This document shows, piece after piece, positions 16,469 through 25,430 of a stretch of 64,000 nucleotides of DNA. A program made the translations under genes and the position numbers. A model generated the notes under the pieces. The model ran no database searches. It worked only from the letters and a program-made list of their open reading frames with translations, and was not told the DNA's origin. Every line of letters starts with the position of its first letter. Position 1 is the stretch's first letter. The stretch spans positions 1-64,000 of the forward strand of contig CAYFWF010000043.1 in NCBI GenBank assembly GCA_964346815.1, written 5' to 3'. The DNA comes from CAYFWF01 sp964346815. Its GTDB lineage: Bacteria > Acidobacteriota > Aminicenantia > Aminicenantales > Aminicenantaceae.

Positions 16469-17200
16469 ATGATTGATAAGAAATATAGGGATAGAGGTTT
16501 TTCCTTGATAGAGAGCTTGATCTGTCTGTTTTTGTTCCTTCTTATTATCCTTTTTAGCTTTGATTGTTTTAATGCAGTAAGGAGTCACTTTTTCGAGCTT
16601 AAAATATCGGAGGAACGGAGTACGGCTGTTTATGCGGCTCTGGATAGGCTGAAAAGAGATCTACAGGAAGCAGGTTGGGGACTTACTGAAGCGGCCAGAA
16701 ATGCGGCAGTGGAGGCGATCAGTGAAGAAGGGGAAACTCTTATTTTACTCAGCAAAAATGAGTGTTTATCTCTCAATGGAAATTTGGTCATCGGACAGAC
16801 AAAGATCGAGGTCAAAGATGCACGGGCTGTCAAGAGAGGACATCAGGTATGTATTTTTGATTCATTCGGAGGAGAAGTGCATTCGGTGGCCTCCGCAGAT
16901 AAGGACACCATAATCTTGATGTCTCCCTTGACTGGAGAATATGTGCAGAAGGATACAGATATAGTCTTATTGAGGAAGATTTCCCTTTTCCTCGATAACA
17001 GGAATGGGGTGATTAGAAGGAAGGTCAACTCCAGTCCAGCACAGCCTTTATTGGAAGGTGTGATCCTTTTTGACTTTGAATATAAGAGGGATTCAAACCT
17101 GGTAAGCGCACATTTTAGACTGAAAATAGACGAGGAGAAAAATTATGAAGTCGTTGTGTTTCCTAAGAATACTGCCATGTCCGCTTCCAAAGAAAAATAG
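16469..17200 (+). CDS. Type IV minor pilin, PilW-like
   Basis: A 243-residue prepilin with the signal YRDRGFSLIESLICLFLFLL (glycine before FSLIE, mature glutamate 5). The following region (SEERSTAVYAALDRLKRDLQ EAG, split here at residue 68) matches the PilW/PulJ style of long amphipathic N-terminal helix. The remainder is a beta-rich head domain ending in KNTAMSASKEK. It lies 24 nt after the PilV-like gene and overlaps the next gene by 56 nt. Together they suggest a minor-pilin complex. Confidence 0.85.
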   Translation: MIDKKYRDRGFSLIESLICLFLFLLIILFSFDCFNAVRSHFFELKISEERSTAVYAALDRLKRDLQEAGWGLTEAARNAAVEAISEEGETLILLSKNECLSLNGNLVIGQTKIEVKDARAVKRGHQVCIFDSFGGEVHSVASADKDTIILMSPLTGEYVQKDTDIVLLRKISLFLDNRNGVIRRKVNSSPAQPLLEGVILFDFEYKRDSNLVSAHFRLKIDEEKNYEVVVFPKNTAMSASKEK

Positions 17201-18746
17201 TCTGCCCCGGAGAAAAGGGGCCTTGACGATTATTTCTGTGTTCATCTTTTTTTTGTTTTCAACTCTTGGACTAGGGATGCTCTATCTTACCCAAGTATAC
17301 TTGAAGACCTCGGCATATAGAAGGAACTCCATGCTCCTCGAATATGCATCAGAAAATGGGATTAAACAAGGATTCAATCAGTTTCATGGATTTCTGTCGA
17401 AAAGATCCTCACCAATGTCGTTAACAGAGGCAGAGACATTTGATTTCATTCAGGATGCTGAGAACGGTGGAACGCGCCTTCTTGATCAGGCCCTGGGCTG
17501 CAGCCTTCCGCTGATATCAGAGGATAATTGGGAAAGAATGAGCTGGATATGCCAGACTGATTTTGCGTTCGAACATCTCACCGAGGAAGAGGGATATTTT
17601 CAGCTTCGATATAAAGGCACGACAAACTCATCAGGTCAATTGGAACATTTCAAGCCTGCAAAAAATGCAAGTCTTGGTTACACTTTGGAGTTATCGGCAG
17701 GACACATCCCGCTTTCGCTCATACCTATACTCGTGGATAAAAAAATGAGTTCAGAAGAAAAAAAACAGATTATTGAGGAGAAGAAAATACAAATCCTTCC
17801 ACTCGATCAAAGCGGTCTTCCAAGGCCAATAGCGTTTTCTGAAAATGAAATCATCCCAGAGCAACCTCTCTCTCAATTGGCCGAGGCATTAAAGGTCGAT
17901 ATTTTTCATCCTCAGGATCTTTCAGCCTCAAAACTCCGGATAGCCCTTGGACTCGAGCCAACCGATGAGCCTGTCCCATCCGGCGTGTATCTGATAGAAG
18001 ATGACCTGGGATTGGGAGGCATTTTTGTTCAGGGCGATTTGGACGAAATGGTGCTCGCCGTCCAGGATAACTTTCAGATCATTAAGTTTGTTTCAGAACA
18101 AAAACAATGGACGTTGAAGTTCAATCCCCAAAGAAGAGAGACCACATTCAGAACCCCTAACACGGTAAGTTCCTACCAGCTGGTTCCGAGAGGTATAATC
18201 ATCGTGAATGGAAAGATCCTTTCCCTGGGTGGAGGTTATGTGGACGGAGCAGGGGAGATCGTCATGAGTCAAGAAGAAGAAATTCCCTGTATTTTAAGAG
18301 GTGTCAACATCACGATTATATCATCTGATGAGGTGACTTTGTCTTCTCATCTGATTTATCAGGGCCTGAAATGGGAAGAAGGGATTCCTTACATCAAAGA
18401 CCCAGATACGCAGCTTTCCATCTTTTCTACTGGGAAGGATTTTTTGGATGCCTCAGAGAACACAGGCCAGATCAATATCGCTGAAGATGCCCCGGATAAA
18501 CTGAAAATTCAGGGATCACTTACAGCTACAGATAAGGGGATTAACGTTCTGGGCGAGGGGAAAGAGATTCAGGTGTTGGGAAGTATTCAGGCATCGGATT
18601 TTGTTTTGAACAACAATGAAATCAGTGTCAAGTTCGACGAAAGATTTTTGAAGGCAGGCGATCTTCTTCAGTATTCCCCCCGAGCGAAGAATCCTGTGCT
18701 TTTTATTTCTTCATTTAAAATCACAGGCTGGAGAGAAAATTTCTGA
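17145..18746 (+). CDS. PilX-like membrane-anchored pilus assembly protein
   Basis: A 533-residue protein whose start (GGAG site, ATG at 17145) lies inside the end of the PilW-like gene in another frame. Near residue 25 there is a PilX-like N-terminus: RRKGALTIISVFIFFLFSTL, then a long helix, without the usual GFTLIE motif, matching the PilX/GspK class that lacks glutamate 5. A large unrecognised ectodomain of about 450 residues follows, rich in beta strands and polar residues (DDLGLGGIFVQGDLDEMVLA). GspK-like components are the largest pseudopilins and cap the tip, which fits the size. The assignment is by position and N-terminus only. Confidence 0.65.
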   Translation: MKSLCFLRILPCPLPKKNSLPRRKGALTIISVFIFFLFSTLGLGMLYLTQVYLKTSAYRRNSMLLEYASENGIKQGFNQFHGFLSKRSSPMSLTEAETFDFIQDAENGGTRLLDQALGCSLPLISEDNWERMSWICQTDFAFEHLTEEEGYFQLRYKGTTNSSGQLEHFKPAKNASLGYTLELSAGHIPLSLIPILVDKKMSSEEKKQIIEEKKIQILPLDQSGLPRPIAFSENEIIPEQPLSQLAEALKVDIFHPQDLSASKLRIALGLEPTDEPVPSGVYLIEDDLGLGGIFVQGDLDEMVLAVQDNFQIIKFVSEQKQWTLKFNPQRRETTFRTPNTVSSYQLVPRGIIIVNGKILSLGGGYVDGAGEIVMSQEEEIPCILRGVNITIISSDEVTLSSHLIYQGLKWEEGIPYIKDPDTQLSIFSTGKDFLDASENTGQINIAEDAPDKLKIQGSLTATDKGINVLGEGKEIQVLGSIQASDFVLNNNEISVKFDERFLKAGDLLQYSPRAKNPVLFISSFKITGWRENF

Positions 18747-18759
18747 GGAAGAGGAATTG

Positions 18760-19197
18760 GTGAAAAACAGAACAGGTTTACAGGGCTTCACGCTTTTGGA
18801 AGTTGTGATTTTTGTCTCCATTTTTGCTGTGCTTCTGGGTTTAGCCTCGGGTTCTTTTTTTCATGTTTCCCAAAAGTACAGACTCCAGAGAGCTGTATGG
18901 GAAATTCATTCTAAGATGAATTATTCTCGTTTCAAAGCCGTCTTTTGTGGAACGAAATTTCGGGTATCCTTCAATCCCCAGGGATACACCATAGAGAAAT
19001 ATGACGAAGAGGCCCACTCCTGGGAGACCGAGATGGAAAATATTCTGGAGGGAGTTCGTTTAGATGCCAATAACAGCCCCATTTTTCATCCAGGAGGCAC
19101 CGTTTCAAATCTTGCTTCTGTAACCGTTTCGAACGGGTGGGGAAGTTACAAAATAACCTTGGCTATCTCAGGAAGGATCAAAACGATTAAGCTTTAA
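18760..19197 (+). CDS. GspH/FimT-like pseudopilin
   Basis: A 145-residue prepilin from GTG at 18760 (a TTG at 18757 is an equal alternative; GAGGAAGAGG precedes both). The signal LQGFTLLEVVIFVSIFAVLL is canonical. The body resembles GspH/FimT: a long helix (VSQKYRLQRAVWEIHSKMNY SR), then a beta head ending in GSYKITLAISGRIKTIKL, typical of the FimT C-terminus. It closes the four-gene minor-pilin operon. No major pilin, PilY1 or assembly ATPase is in the window, so these must lie elsewhere. Confidence 0.85.
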   Translation: MKNRTGLQGFTLLEVVIFVSIFAVLLGLASGSFFHVSQKYRLQRAVWEIHSKMNYSRFKAVFCGTKFRVSFNPQGYTIEKYDEEAHSWETEMENILEGVRLDANNSPIFHPGGTVSNLASVTVSNGWGSYKITLAISGRIKTIKL

Positions 19198-19277
19198 ATG
19201 CATAAATTTTAAAATTTTTTTATAAAACCTATTGAATAAATATTAATTATTGTGTAGAATGATAATGCACCTGCTGG

Positions 19278-19346
19278 GCTGGCTGGGCAGGTTCCCTTCC
19301 TATAAATCCCTAACCCCCTTTTTGCTGATTCCCCCAAACAGCCAGC
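19278..19346. repeat. Hairpin repeat unit 1
   Basis: A 69-bp unit begins GCTGGCTGGGCAGG and ends CCCCCAAACAGCCAGC. Its outer 8 bp are exact inverted repeats (GCTGGCTG and CAGCCAGC). A second unit with the same ends follows 126 bp downstream. Both lie in the 293-bp gap between two convergent genes. Confidence 0.6.
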
Positions 19347-19403
19347 ACCTCAATTCCTTTCAATTTTTTCTCATTAGTCCGACTAAATATACGGCCCCGC
19401 TAC

Positions 19404-19468
19404 GCTGGCTGGGCGGAGCTCCTGTCTCCTTTACCTTTCAAACCCGGCAAAATCCCCAAACAGCCAGC
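19404..19468. repeat. Hairpin repeat unit 2
   Basis: A 65-bp unit begins GCTGGCTGGGCGG and ends CCCCAAACAGCCAGC, sharing both ends with unit 1 while the centre differs. Conserved terminal inverted repeats with a variable core recall REP/MITE-like elements or a tandem structured RNA. Confidence 0.6.
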
Positions 19469-19490
19469 AATCTATCTGAATGAACTGCCT

Positions 19491-21275
19491 CTACTTTTCG
19501 AAGATGACCTTTCCGTCTACAATTGTATATAAAACCTCAGCCTGGAGGATCTCTTCTTCGGGGATCGTCAGCAGGTTTCTGTCGAATACCGTGATATCGG
19601 CCAACTTTCCTTCCTCGATTGGGCCACGGATGTCGTCCTCAAAGCAAGCATAGGCATTGTTTATCGTATAGGCCTTAAGTGCTTCCTCTACTGAAATGCG
19701 TTGCTCGGGAAACCATCCATCTTCCGGCGTCCCCATGAGCGTTTTTCGTGTTACTGCAGCATAGATCAAATACTTGGGGTGCATATGGTAAAGAGCCGCA
19801 CTCGTTCCTGGCCAGTCAGAACCGAAACTCAGAGTAGCCCCGTTGTCCAACAGTGATTTAAAGGCATAAGCTCCCTTACATCGTTGGTCTCCGATTCTTT
19901 CCTCCATCCAGCGCATGTCATCGGAGATATGGTAGGGATTGACTTCGGCAATGACGTTCAACGTTTTAAATCGAGGAAAGTCCTGCGGTCTGATGACTTG
20001 AGCATGAATGACTCTAAATCCGATAAGATCCACTCCTTCATTTTTCAAACGCTCATAGAGATCCAGCATTTCTGCAACCCCTCGTGTTCCTATGGCATGA
20101 ACATTGGGAATGAATCCGGCATCCAGCCCGACTTTGATAAGGTTGTACATTTTCTCCATATTCCCGATTTTGTAATCAGGATCGTCGGATGTGTGACGTC
20201 GCCAATGTCCATAATTATCTGGTTGATCGTCATAAGGTTCAAAGAAGAGCGCGCCATGGGTGCCCATGATCCCATCGATGTATCCTTTTAGAGCTCCATA
20301 TCTCAGCCACATATCTTTTTGCTTTGTTTTGGGATGAAGCCCCATGGTCAGTCCTTTCTCTTTCAATTCTGCTCCGCGGGAAAGGTCTGGCCTTAGCCAC
20401 ACCCGGCAGGTCAGTTCGCCGTTTTCCTGAAGCTCGATGAAGCGCTCAGTCTGATCAGGAGCTGCAATATCGTGGATTTCAACGATACCCGCTTCTCGAA
20501 GTGCTCGGAGAGCTGCTCTGTTTTCGTCCAGAAGTCTTTTGTGAGATTTGGGCTTTCTGGCTTTTGCGATACGATCAAAGGCCGGCGAGGGGCGATGAAT
20601 GATTCCTGTCGGTTTCCCATCACGACCGACTTCCATCCCTTCGAGTTTGGCATTCTCGAGTTTTGCCGACTTCAAGGCTGCTGTATTCGCCAACCATACT
20701 TTGTAATCGAACCGACAGAGAAAACAAGGATTATCAGGCGTTAGATCATCGATCATAGATCTGTTCGGCTTCCATGGCTCCTTTTTTTCAGATCCTTTGT
20801 CTCCAGAATCTCCCAATGCCCACTGCTCATAGGCTCCCCAGAGTCCTTGAGTGATCCATTCCCCCTCATCCAATAATTCCACCACCCGTTTGATTTCCCT
20901 TCTCAATCCCTCTTCATCGGCAACAGTCATCAAATTCGCATCATTGATCAAAGCACCTGCATTATTGAAGTGGACATGGCCATCGATGATACCAGGTGTG
21001 ACAAAATTCCCCTTGAGGTCGATGACCCTTGTTCCTTCTCCGATGTATTTCTTAGCTCTTCCATCATTCCTGAGCACTGCTGTTATTTTATTTCCGTTGA
21101 TGATCAGTGCTTCTGCCGATGCATTGTCTGGATTGGCTGTGAAGATTTCGCCGTTCATCATGACGATATCCGCTGGGACAACCTCCGTCCGCGAACACGC
21201 GGCGCAAAGGCTTAATAGCAGAATGGCTAAGAATGAACCCAACAAAATGGAATGAAAACTTCTTGAATTTTTCAT
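19491..21275 (-). CDS. Lipoprotein amidohydrolase, YtcJ-like
   Basis: A frame opens at 21530, but GGGAGGAG directly before an ATG at 21275 gives a 594-residue protein with a lipoprotein-type signal (FLAILLLSLCAACSRTE). The amidohydrolase_3 core is clear: GNFVTPGIIDGHVHFNNAG (metal HxH), a later NVHAIGTRGVAEM, and LSFGSDWPGTSAA near the end (metal aspartate), closing with LADITVFDRNLLTIP. YtcJ-like enzymes hydrolyse amide or imide bonds; the substrate is unknown. Export suggests action on peptide-derived compounds in the periplasm. A strong promoter lies at 21501-21530, leaving a leader of about 219 nt with no recognised element. Confidence 0.9.
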   Translation of the reverse strand: MKNSRSFHSILLGSFLAILLLSLCAACSRTEVVPADIVMMNGEIFTANPDNASAEALIINGNKITAVLRNDGRAKKYIGEGTRVIDLKGNFVTPGIIDGHVHFNNAGALINDANLMTVADEEGLRREIKRVVELLDEGEWITQGLWGAYEQWALGDSGDKGSEKKEPWKPNRSMIDDLTPDNPCFLCRFDYKVWLANTAALKSAKLENAKLEGMEVGRDGKPTGIIHRPSPAFDRIAKARKPKSHKRLLDENRAALRALREAGIVEIHDIAAPDQTERFIELQENGELTCRVWLRPDLSRGAELKEKGLTMGLHPKTKQKDMWLRYGALKGYIDGIMGTHGALFFEPYDDQPDNYGHWRRHTSDDPDYKIGNMEKMYNLIKVGLDAGFIPNVHAIGTRGVAEMLDLYERLKNEGVDLIGFRVIHAQVIRPQDFPRFKTLNVIAEVNPYHISDDMRWMEERIGDQRCKGAYAFKSLLDNGATLSFGSDWPGTSAALYHMHPKYLIYAAVTRKTLMGTPEDGWFPEQRISVEEALKAYTINNAYACFEDDIRGPIEEGKLADITVFDRNLLTIPEEEILQAEVLYTIVDGKVIFEK

Positions 21276-21500
21276 TACTCCTCCCTTGTCTATTCTAATG
21301 AGGTTATGTTTATTTCGGTCTCTTCCAAGCTTAAGAGGCACTCGGAGCCAGGAGCTTGCGGCCCACCATGAGCGGCAAATGGCGAAAACTGAGATAGGAA
21401 GCGGAGAAATCCCCATTTCCACTTTATTATGCCGATGTCCATTCCCATTAGAACCTGCCAAGTAAAAATTCAGGATACCTGTCCAATTCGAGAGAAGCTG

Positions 21501-21530
21501 ATTATATTCTTTAATGAAAATAAAAGTCAA
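21501..21530 (-). promoter_or_regulatory. Promoter of the amidohydrolase gene
   Basis: On the minus strand TTGACT (21525-21530) and a perfect TATAAT (21501-21506) are 18 nt apart. It stands back to back with the rightward promoter at 21550-21578. The 495-bp gap 21276-21770 holds these two promoters and two untranslated leaders; no gene is seen in it. Confidence 0.65.
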
Positions 21531-21549
21531 AATTGTCAGGAAGAGATGT

Positions 21550-21578
21550 TGACAGCCTGAGATGAAATGTTTGTAATA
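21550..21578 (+). promoter_or_regulatory. Promoter of the M24 peptidase gene
   Basis: A perfect TTGACA (21550-21555) and TGTAAT (21573-21578) are exactly 17 nt apart. The leader would be about 185 nt long before the ATG at 21771, which is preceded by AAGGAGG. Confidence 0.65.
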
Positions 21579-21770
21579 TAAAAAATAGACGAGGAGACCG
21601 CTTTGCTCTTAAATTTTGGAGGGGAAGGACAATAGGTTTGAGATTTATTAGAGTTATAACCTGAATCTAAATCAAATCTTTGCTGGTCTGTTCGGAATGG
21701 GTAAACCTTTCCTCTGTTTCCAATGATTTAAGATTAAGGCCTTTGGAGAATTTCCTTAAGGAGGATCAAT

Positions 21771-23138
21771 ATGTCTCGAATGAATCTTTGGCAATTTTTT
21801 GGATTTGTCTGCCTCGCTTTTGTTCTCGTTCTGTCCTTGCCGGCCTTCTCCCAGGATTATGGGGTGCCCGCTGTTCAAGACAGCCAAAACATTTTGCCCG
21901 AAAACGAGAGAGCCGCTGTGAGGAATGAATGGTTGAAATGGAGGCTGGAGAATATCATCCCAGAATTGATGAGAAGAGAAGGGATAGACATGTGGCTTAT
22001 CATCAACAGAGAATATAACGAAGACCCTGTCTATATGAGTCTCGTACCAGAACCTGTGATGTACGCACGAAGAACCTCCATCCTCCTCTTTCATGACAGG
22101 GGAGAGGAGCGCGGTGTCGAAAGACTGAGCGGAAGTTATTATGGAATGGGAGAATGGTACAAACCTATATGGATCGATAAAAAGAAGCCTCAATTCGAGA
22201 GCCTGGCAGAGTTTATGAAACGGAGGAATCCCAAGCGGATTGGAATCAATGTGTCATCCAAATGGGCTTTTGGAGATGGCCTGACGGTGAGTCTGAAGGA
22301 AAAACTCGAAGCGGCTTTAGGCCCTGATCTTTCCTCTCGGTTTGTGCCGGCAGAAAATCTTTGTATAGGCTGGCTCGAAACGCGAAGCCCGATGGAATTG
22401 AGTGCCTATCGGCATATCTGTGGAATTGCCCACGATATCATCGCTGAGTTTTTTTCAAATAAGGTCATCTTGCCGGATGTTACGACGACTGAGCAGGTTG
22501 TCTGGTGGATTCGACAGAAGTTCAGAGATTTGGAAGTAGACACCTGGTTCCAGCCTTCCATATCGATTCAGAGACATAAGAAGGATATGGAAAAGCTTGA
22601 CGATAACTCAACAACTATTCGCAGAGGTGATCTCCTGCACTGCGATGTGGGGATCAATTACCTCGGGCTCTGTACGGATATGCAGTGGCAGGCCTACGTG
22701 TGCAAGATCGGAGAAGACGACGCCCCTGACGGTATAAAGGAAGCCTTGCGAAGGGCCAATCGCCTGGGAGAAATTTTCATGGGAGAGTTCCTATATGGAA
22801 GGACAGGGAAGCAAATTACGGAGGAAGCGATGCGGAAAGCTGAAGCAGAAGGTCTGAGACCTCTAATATATACGCATCCTATAGGATTCCATGGACACGC
22901 AGCAGGTTGCCAGATGGATGCCCGTCCTTTGGGAAGAGCGCCTGAAGGTATCGAGAAACAAATGGAGTATCCTTTGTACTACAATACGGTTTACGCCGTT
23001 GAATTCAGCAGCAGCTCAAATGTACCCGAATGGGACGGCCAGGACGTAAGGATAGGCTTTGAAGAAAATGCTGTGTTTACCAGAGAAGGATGCGAGTGGG
23101 TGGACGGGCATCAAACAAGACTGTATTTGATTAGATAG
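21771..23138 (+). CDS. Secreted M24-family metallopeptidase (Xaa-Pro aminopeptidase-like)
   Basis: A 455-residue exported protein: signal peptide with the core FFGFVCLAFVLVLSLPAFS, an N-terminal creatinase-like domain (to about 210), then the pita-bread catalytic domain. The dinuclear metal ligands can be placed: aspartates in LLHCDVGINY and CTDMQW, histidine in PIGFHGHAAG, glutamates in YAVEFSSS and GFEENAVFT. Such enzymes remove an N-terminal residue before proline. The start follows AAGGAGGATCAAT. It converges on the S46 peptidase gene with an 11-nt gap, and is one of several exported peptidases here. Confidence 0.9.
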   Translation: MSRMNLWQFFGFVCLAFVLVLSLPAFSQDYGVPAVQDSQNILPENERAAVRNEWLKWRLENIIPELMRREGIDMWLIINREYNEDPVYMSLVPEPVMYARRTSILLFHDRGEERGVERLSGSYYGMGEWYKPIWIDKKKPQFESLAEFMKRRNPKRIGINVSSKWAFGDGLTVSLKEKLEAALGPDLSSRFVPAENLCIGWLETRSPMELSAYRHICGIAHDIIAEFFSNKVILPDVTTTEQVVWWIRQKFRDLEVDTWFQPSISIQRHKKDMEKLDDNSTTIRRGDLLHCDVGINYLGLCTDMQWQAYVCKIGEDDAPDGIKEALRRANRLGEIFMGEFLYGRTGKQITEEAMRKAEAEGLRPLIYTHPIGFHGHAAGCQMDARPLGRAPEGIEKQMEYPLYYNTVYAVEFSSSSNVPEWDGQDVRIGFEENAVFTREGCEWVDGHQTRLYLIR

Positions 23139-23149
23139 AATAATTCTGG

Positions 23150-25303
23150 TTAAAAGCCCAATTCCTTTATTACGTGATCGGCTCTCAAGAATTTTTCTGT
23201 GATGAACAGAACGTATCGGATATCGACGCTGATCGTGCGCTGGAGCTCAGGTATGACATAGTAATCTCCTGTCACACTCTCATAGGTCATGTCGAATATG
23301 ATACCGGTTTGTTCTCCTTTGGCATTGAATGTGGGCGATCCGGAGTTTCCACCTGTGACATTGGTGGTGTTCAGAAAACAGACAGGAATATCCTTGAGGT
23401 TTTCATCCTCATATTCTCCGTAATCTTTGTTTTCATGAAGCTCTTTGAGCTCAGGAGGGACCCGGAAAGGAAACACTCCTGTATCTTTTTCGATGACTCC
23501 AGATAATGTTGTTTGAGGAAGATAATAGACGGCATCTCTGGGAGTGTACCCTTTGATAAAACCATAGGTAAAGCGGATAGTGGAGTTAGCATCTGGAGCG
23601 ATCCTTCCTTCTCGCTGTTTGATAAGGGAGTCGAGGTAGACTTTCTTGAGATCGAGACGTTCTTGGTCTAAAGCCTTGTTTTCTTCCCTGAGGATCTTCA
23701 TTTCTTTTTCCAGCTCGGCGGCAAGGATTATGAGAGGATCGTTGAGCCCCAGGAGCTGGTCTGGTGTCTTTTCGATCAGCTCGAGGCGCACCTCTGTATC
23801 AGCCAGAGAGGTTTCATCGAAAAGAGAATCCACGTAATCTTCGATGGCTTGGTTTGAGGGCTTTGATAAAAGTTCATGAAAGGCTTCAGGGATTTGTGCT
23901 TGGGGATAATCTACCAGGCCTTTCAAGCGGAACTTTAAAAAAGCCTTGTCGGTGTCGAGATCATATCCTCTATCGGCAAGCTGAATGCGCTCTTTTATGT
24001 AGGGCAAATCCCTCTCTTGATAGCCTGGTTCTCTATCCATATCGGGCTTCTGGAGTTCTTCAGATGTTCTGTATATCGTGTAGGCCTGGGAGAGCAGCGC
24101 CGAACCGAAGTAGGGGCTGACAAGCTGATTGAGAAGGGTGGTTTTTGCCTGATGAGTTTCGTATCTATTCATGAAAGCTTCGATATCCTGAAGAACTGTT
24201 CCATATTTTTGCTGTCTTTCCGGATCTTGATTGATCCAATCCATGAATCGCTTTTCCTGATTCTTTTTCTTTTCCACCAGAGCGATCTTTTCCATCCCTT
24301 CGATTTTCCCCTGGTAGTTTTTCAAAGAATTATTGAGTCCCCGGACGACTCTTGCATATTTGATCTGGATATCCCGGCTGTTCTCTGCTGCTTTTTCAAA
24401 GAAAGCGATGATGTCTTCATAAAGAGCCATCCTTTTCTTCATGTTTTTGATATCAGATTCCAGCTCCGAGAGGGTGTAGTTTCTGTATGTTCTTCCAGGA
24501 TAACCCATAACAAAGGAAAAGTCCCCCTCTTCAAAGCCTTCTAAAGATATTTTCAAAATAGATTTTGGTTTGTAGGGGATATTATCCAAGCTGTAGTCAG
24601 AACCGATATTATCTGGTGATACGTAGGCTCTCAAAAAAGTAAAATCGCAAGTGTGACGGGGCCACATCCAGTTATCGATATCTCCTCCATAATTTCCGAG
24701 ATCTTGGGGAGGAGCACAGACGATCCTTAAGTCTTTGATTCTCTTGAAACGAAACAGATAATACTGATTCCCGCTGTACATATTTGCCACTCTTGCGCGA
24801 ATATCCTCACCCTGTTTTTCAGTTTCAGCGACGATCTTTTTCATGGCCTTTTCGATACCATCATATTTCTGGCGGTATGTCATATCGGGTTGAACGACAG
24901 AAAGGATCTGGTCTGTGATTTCCTCATAACCAAGAAGAACATCTGCTATATATCCCTTTGCGGGGATCTCCTCGTCTCTTGTCCAGGCTATAAATCCGTT
25001 TTGGATATAGTCATTCTCAGTTGTCGAAGCTCTCTGGAGAGCACCGAAAGCCACATGATGATTGGTCAAAATCAGGCCGTCAGAGCTGACGAATTCTCCT
25101 GTTCCTCCGCCCAGGTAAACCACAGCACTCATCAGCCCGGTCCCGTCTTTTTTATACAGATCTTCGGGATTCATTTGGAGTCCCAGAGTACTGAGATCAA
25201 GGTCAATCATCTGATGCGGCATCCACATCCCTTCGTCCGAGGGGGAGTGAATGGCCAAGCTTAAAACCAGAAGGCTGAACACGAGCCCTTTTAAAAGCTT
25301 CAT
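23150..25303 (-). CDS. Secreted S46-family dipeptidyl peptidase
   Basis: A 717-residue exported serine peptidase of family S46 (DPP7/DPP11). The signal peptide MKLLKGLVFSLLVLSLAIHS precedes the mature start DEGMWMPHQM. The triad is visible: histidine in ILTNHHVAFGAL, aspartate in WMWPRHTCDFTFLRAY, serine in TGGNSGSPTFN. The residue 18 positions after the serine decides P1 choice in characterised enzymes (Gly in DPP7, Arg in DPP11). Here it is methionine (IIFDMTYE), so the specificity is likely hydrophobic but cannot be read off. S46 enzymes release dipeptides in the periplasm, feeding amino-acid fermentation. Confidence 0.93.
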   Translation of the reverse strand: MKLLKGLVFSLLVLSLAIHSPSDEGMWMPHQMIDLDLSTLGLQMNPEDLYKKDGTGLMSAVVYLGGGTGEFVSSDGLILTNHHVAFGALQRASTTENDYIQNGFIAWTRDEEIPAKGYIADVLLGYEEITDQILSVVQPDMTYRQKYDGIEKAMKKIVAETEKQGEDIRARVANMYSGNQYYLFRFKRIKDLRIVCAPPQDLGNYGGDIDNWMWPRHTCDFTFLRAYVSPDNIGSDYSLDNIPYKPKSILKISLEGFEEGDFSFVMGYPGRTYRNYTLSELESDIKNMKKRMALYEDIIAFFEKAAENSRDIQIKYARVVRGLNNSLKNYQGKIEGMEKIALVEKKKNQEKRFMDWINQDPERQQKYGTVLQDIEAFMNRYETHQAKTTLLNQLVSPYFGSALLSQAYTIYRTSEELQKPDMDREPGYQERDLPYIKERIQLADRGYDLDTDKAFLKFRLKGLVDYPQAQIPEAFHELLSKPSNQAIEDYVDSLFDETSLADTEVRLELIEKTPDQLLGLNDPLIILAAELEKEMKILREENKALDQERLDLKKVYLDSLIKQREGRIAPDANSTIRFTYGFIKGYTPRDAVYYLPQTTLSGVIEKDTGVFPFRVPPELKELHENKDYGEYEDENLKDIPVCFLNTTNVTGGNSGSPTFNAKGEQTGIIFDMTYESVTGDYYVIPELQRTISVDIRYVLFITEKFLRADHVIKELGF

Positions 25304-25430
25304 TTCTTTGCGCTCCTTTCCTTGATTCGGTTTTAGCGAACAAGAAGTAAGAAAAATTCAATAAGAAAAGTAATATAATAAATTAGCAGAAATTAGGCAA
25401 CATCGATCATAAGATTCAATGACAGCTGGA

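Noticed and set aside
21276..21530. N-terminal extension of the amidohydrolase frame
   Set aside because: GGGAGGAG and a lipoprotein signal at 21275 mark the true start; the extension overlaps the promoter.
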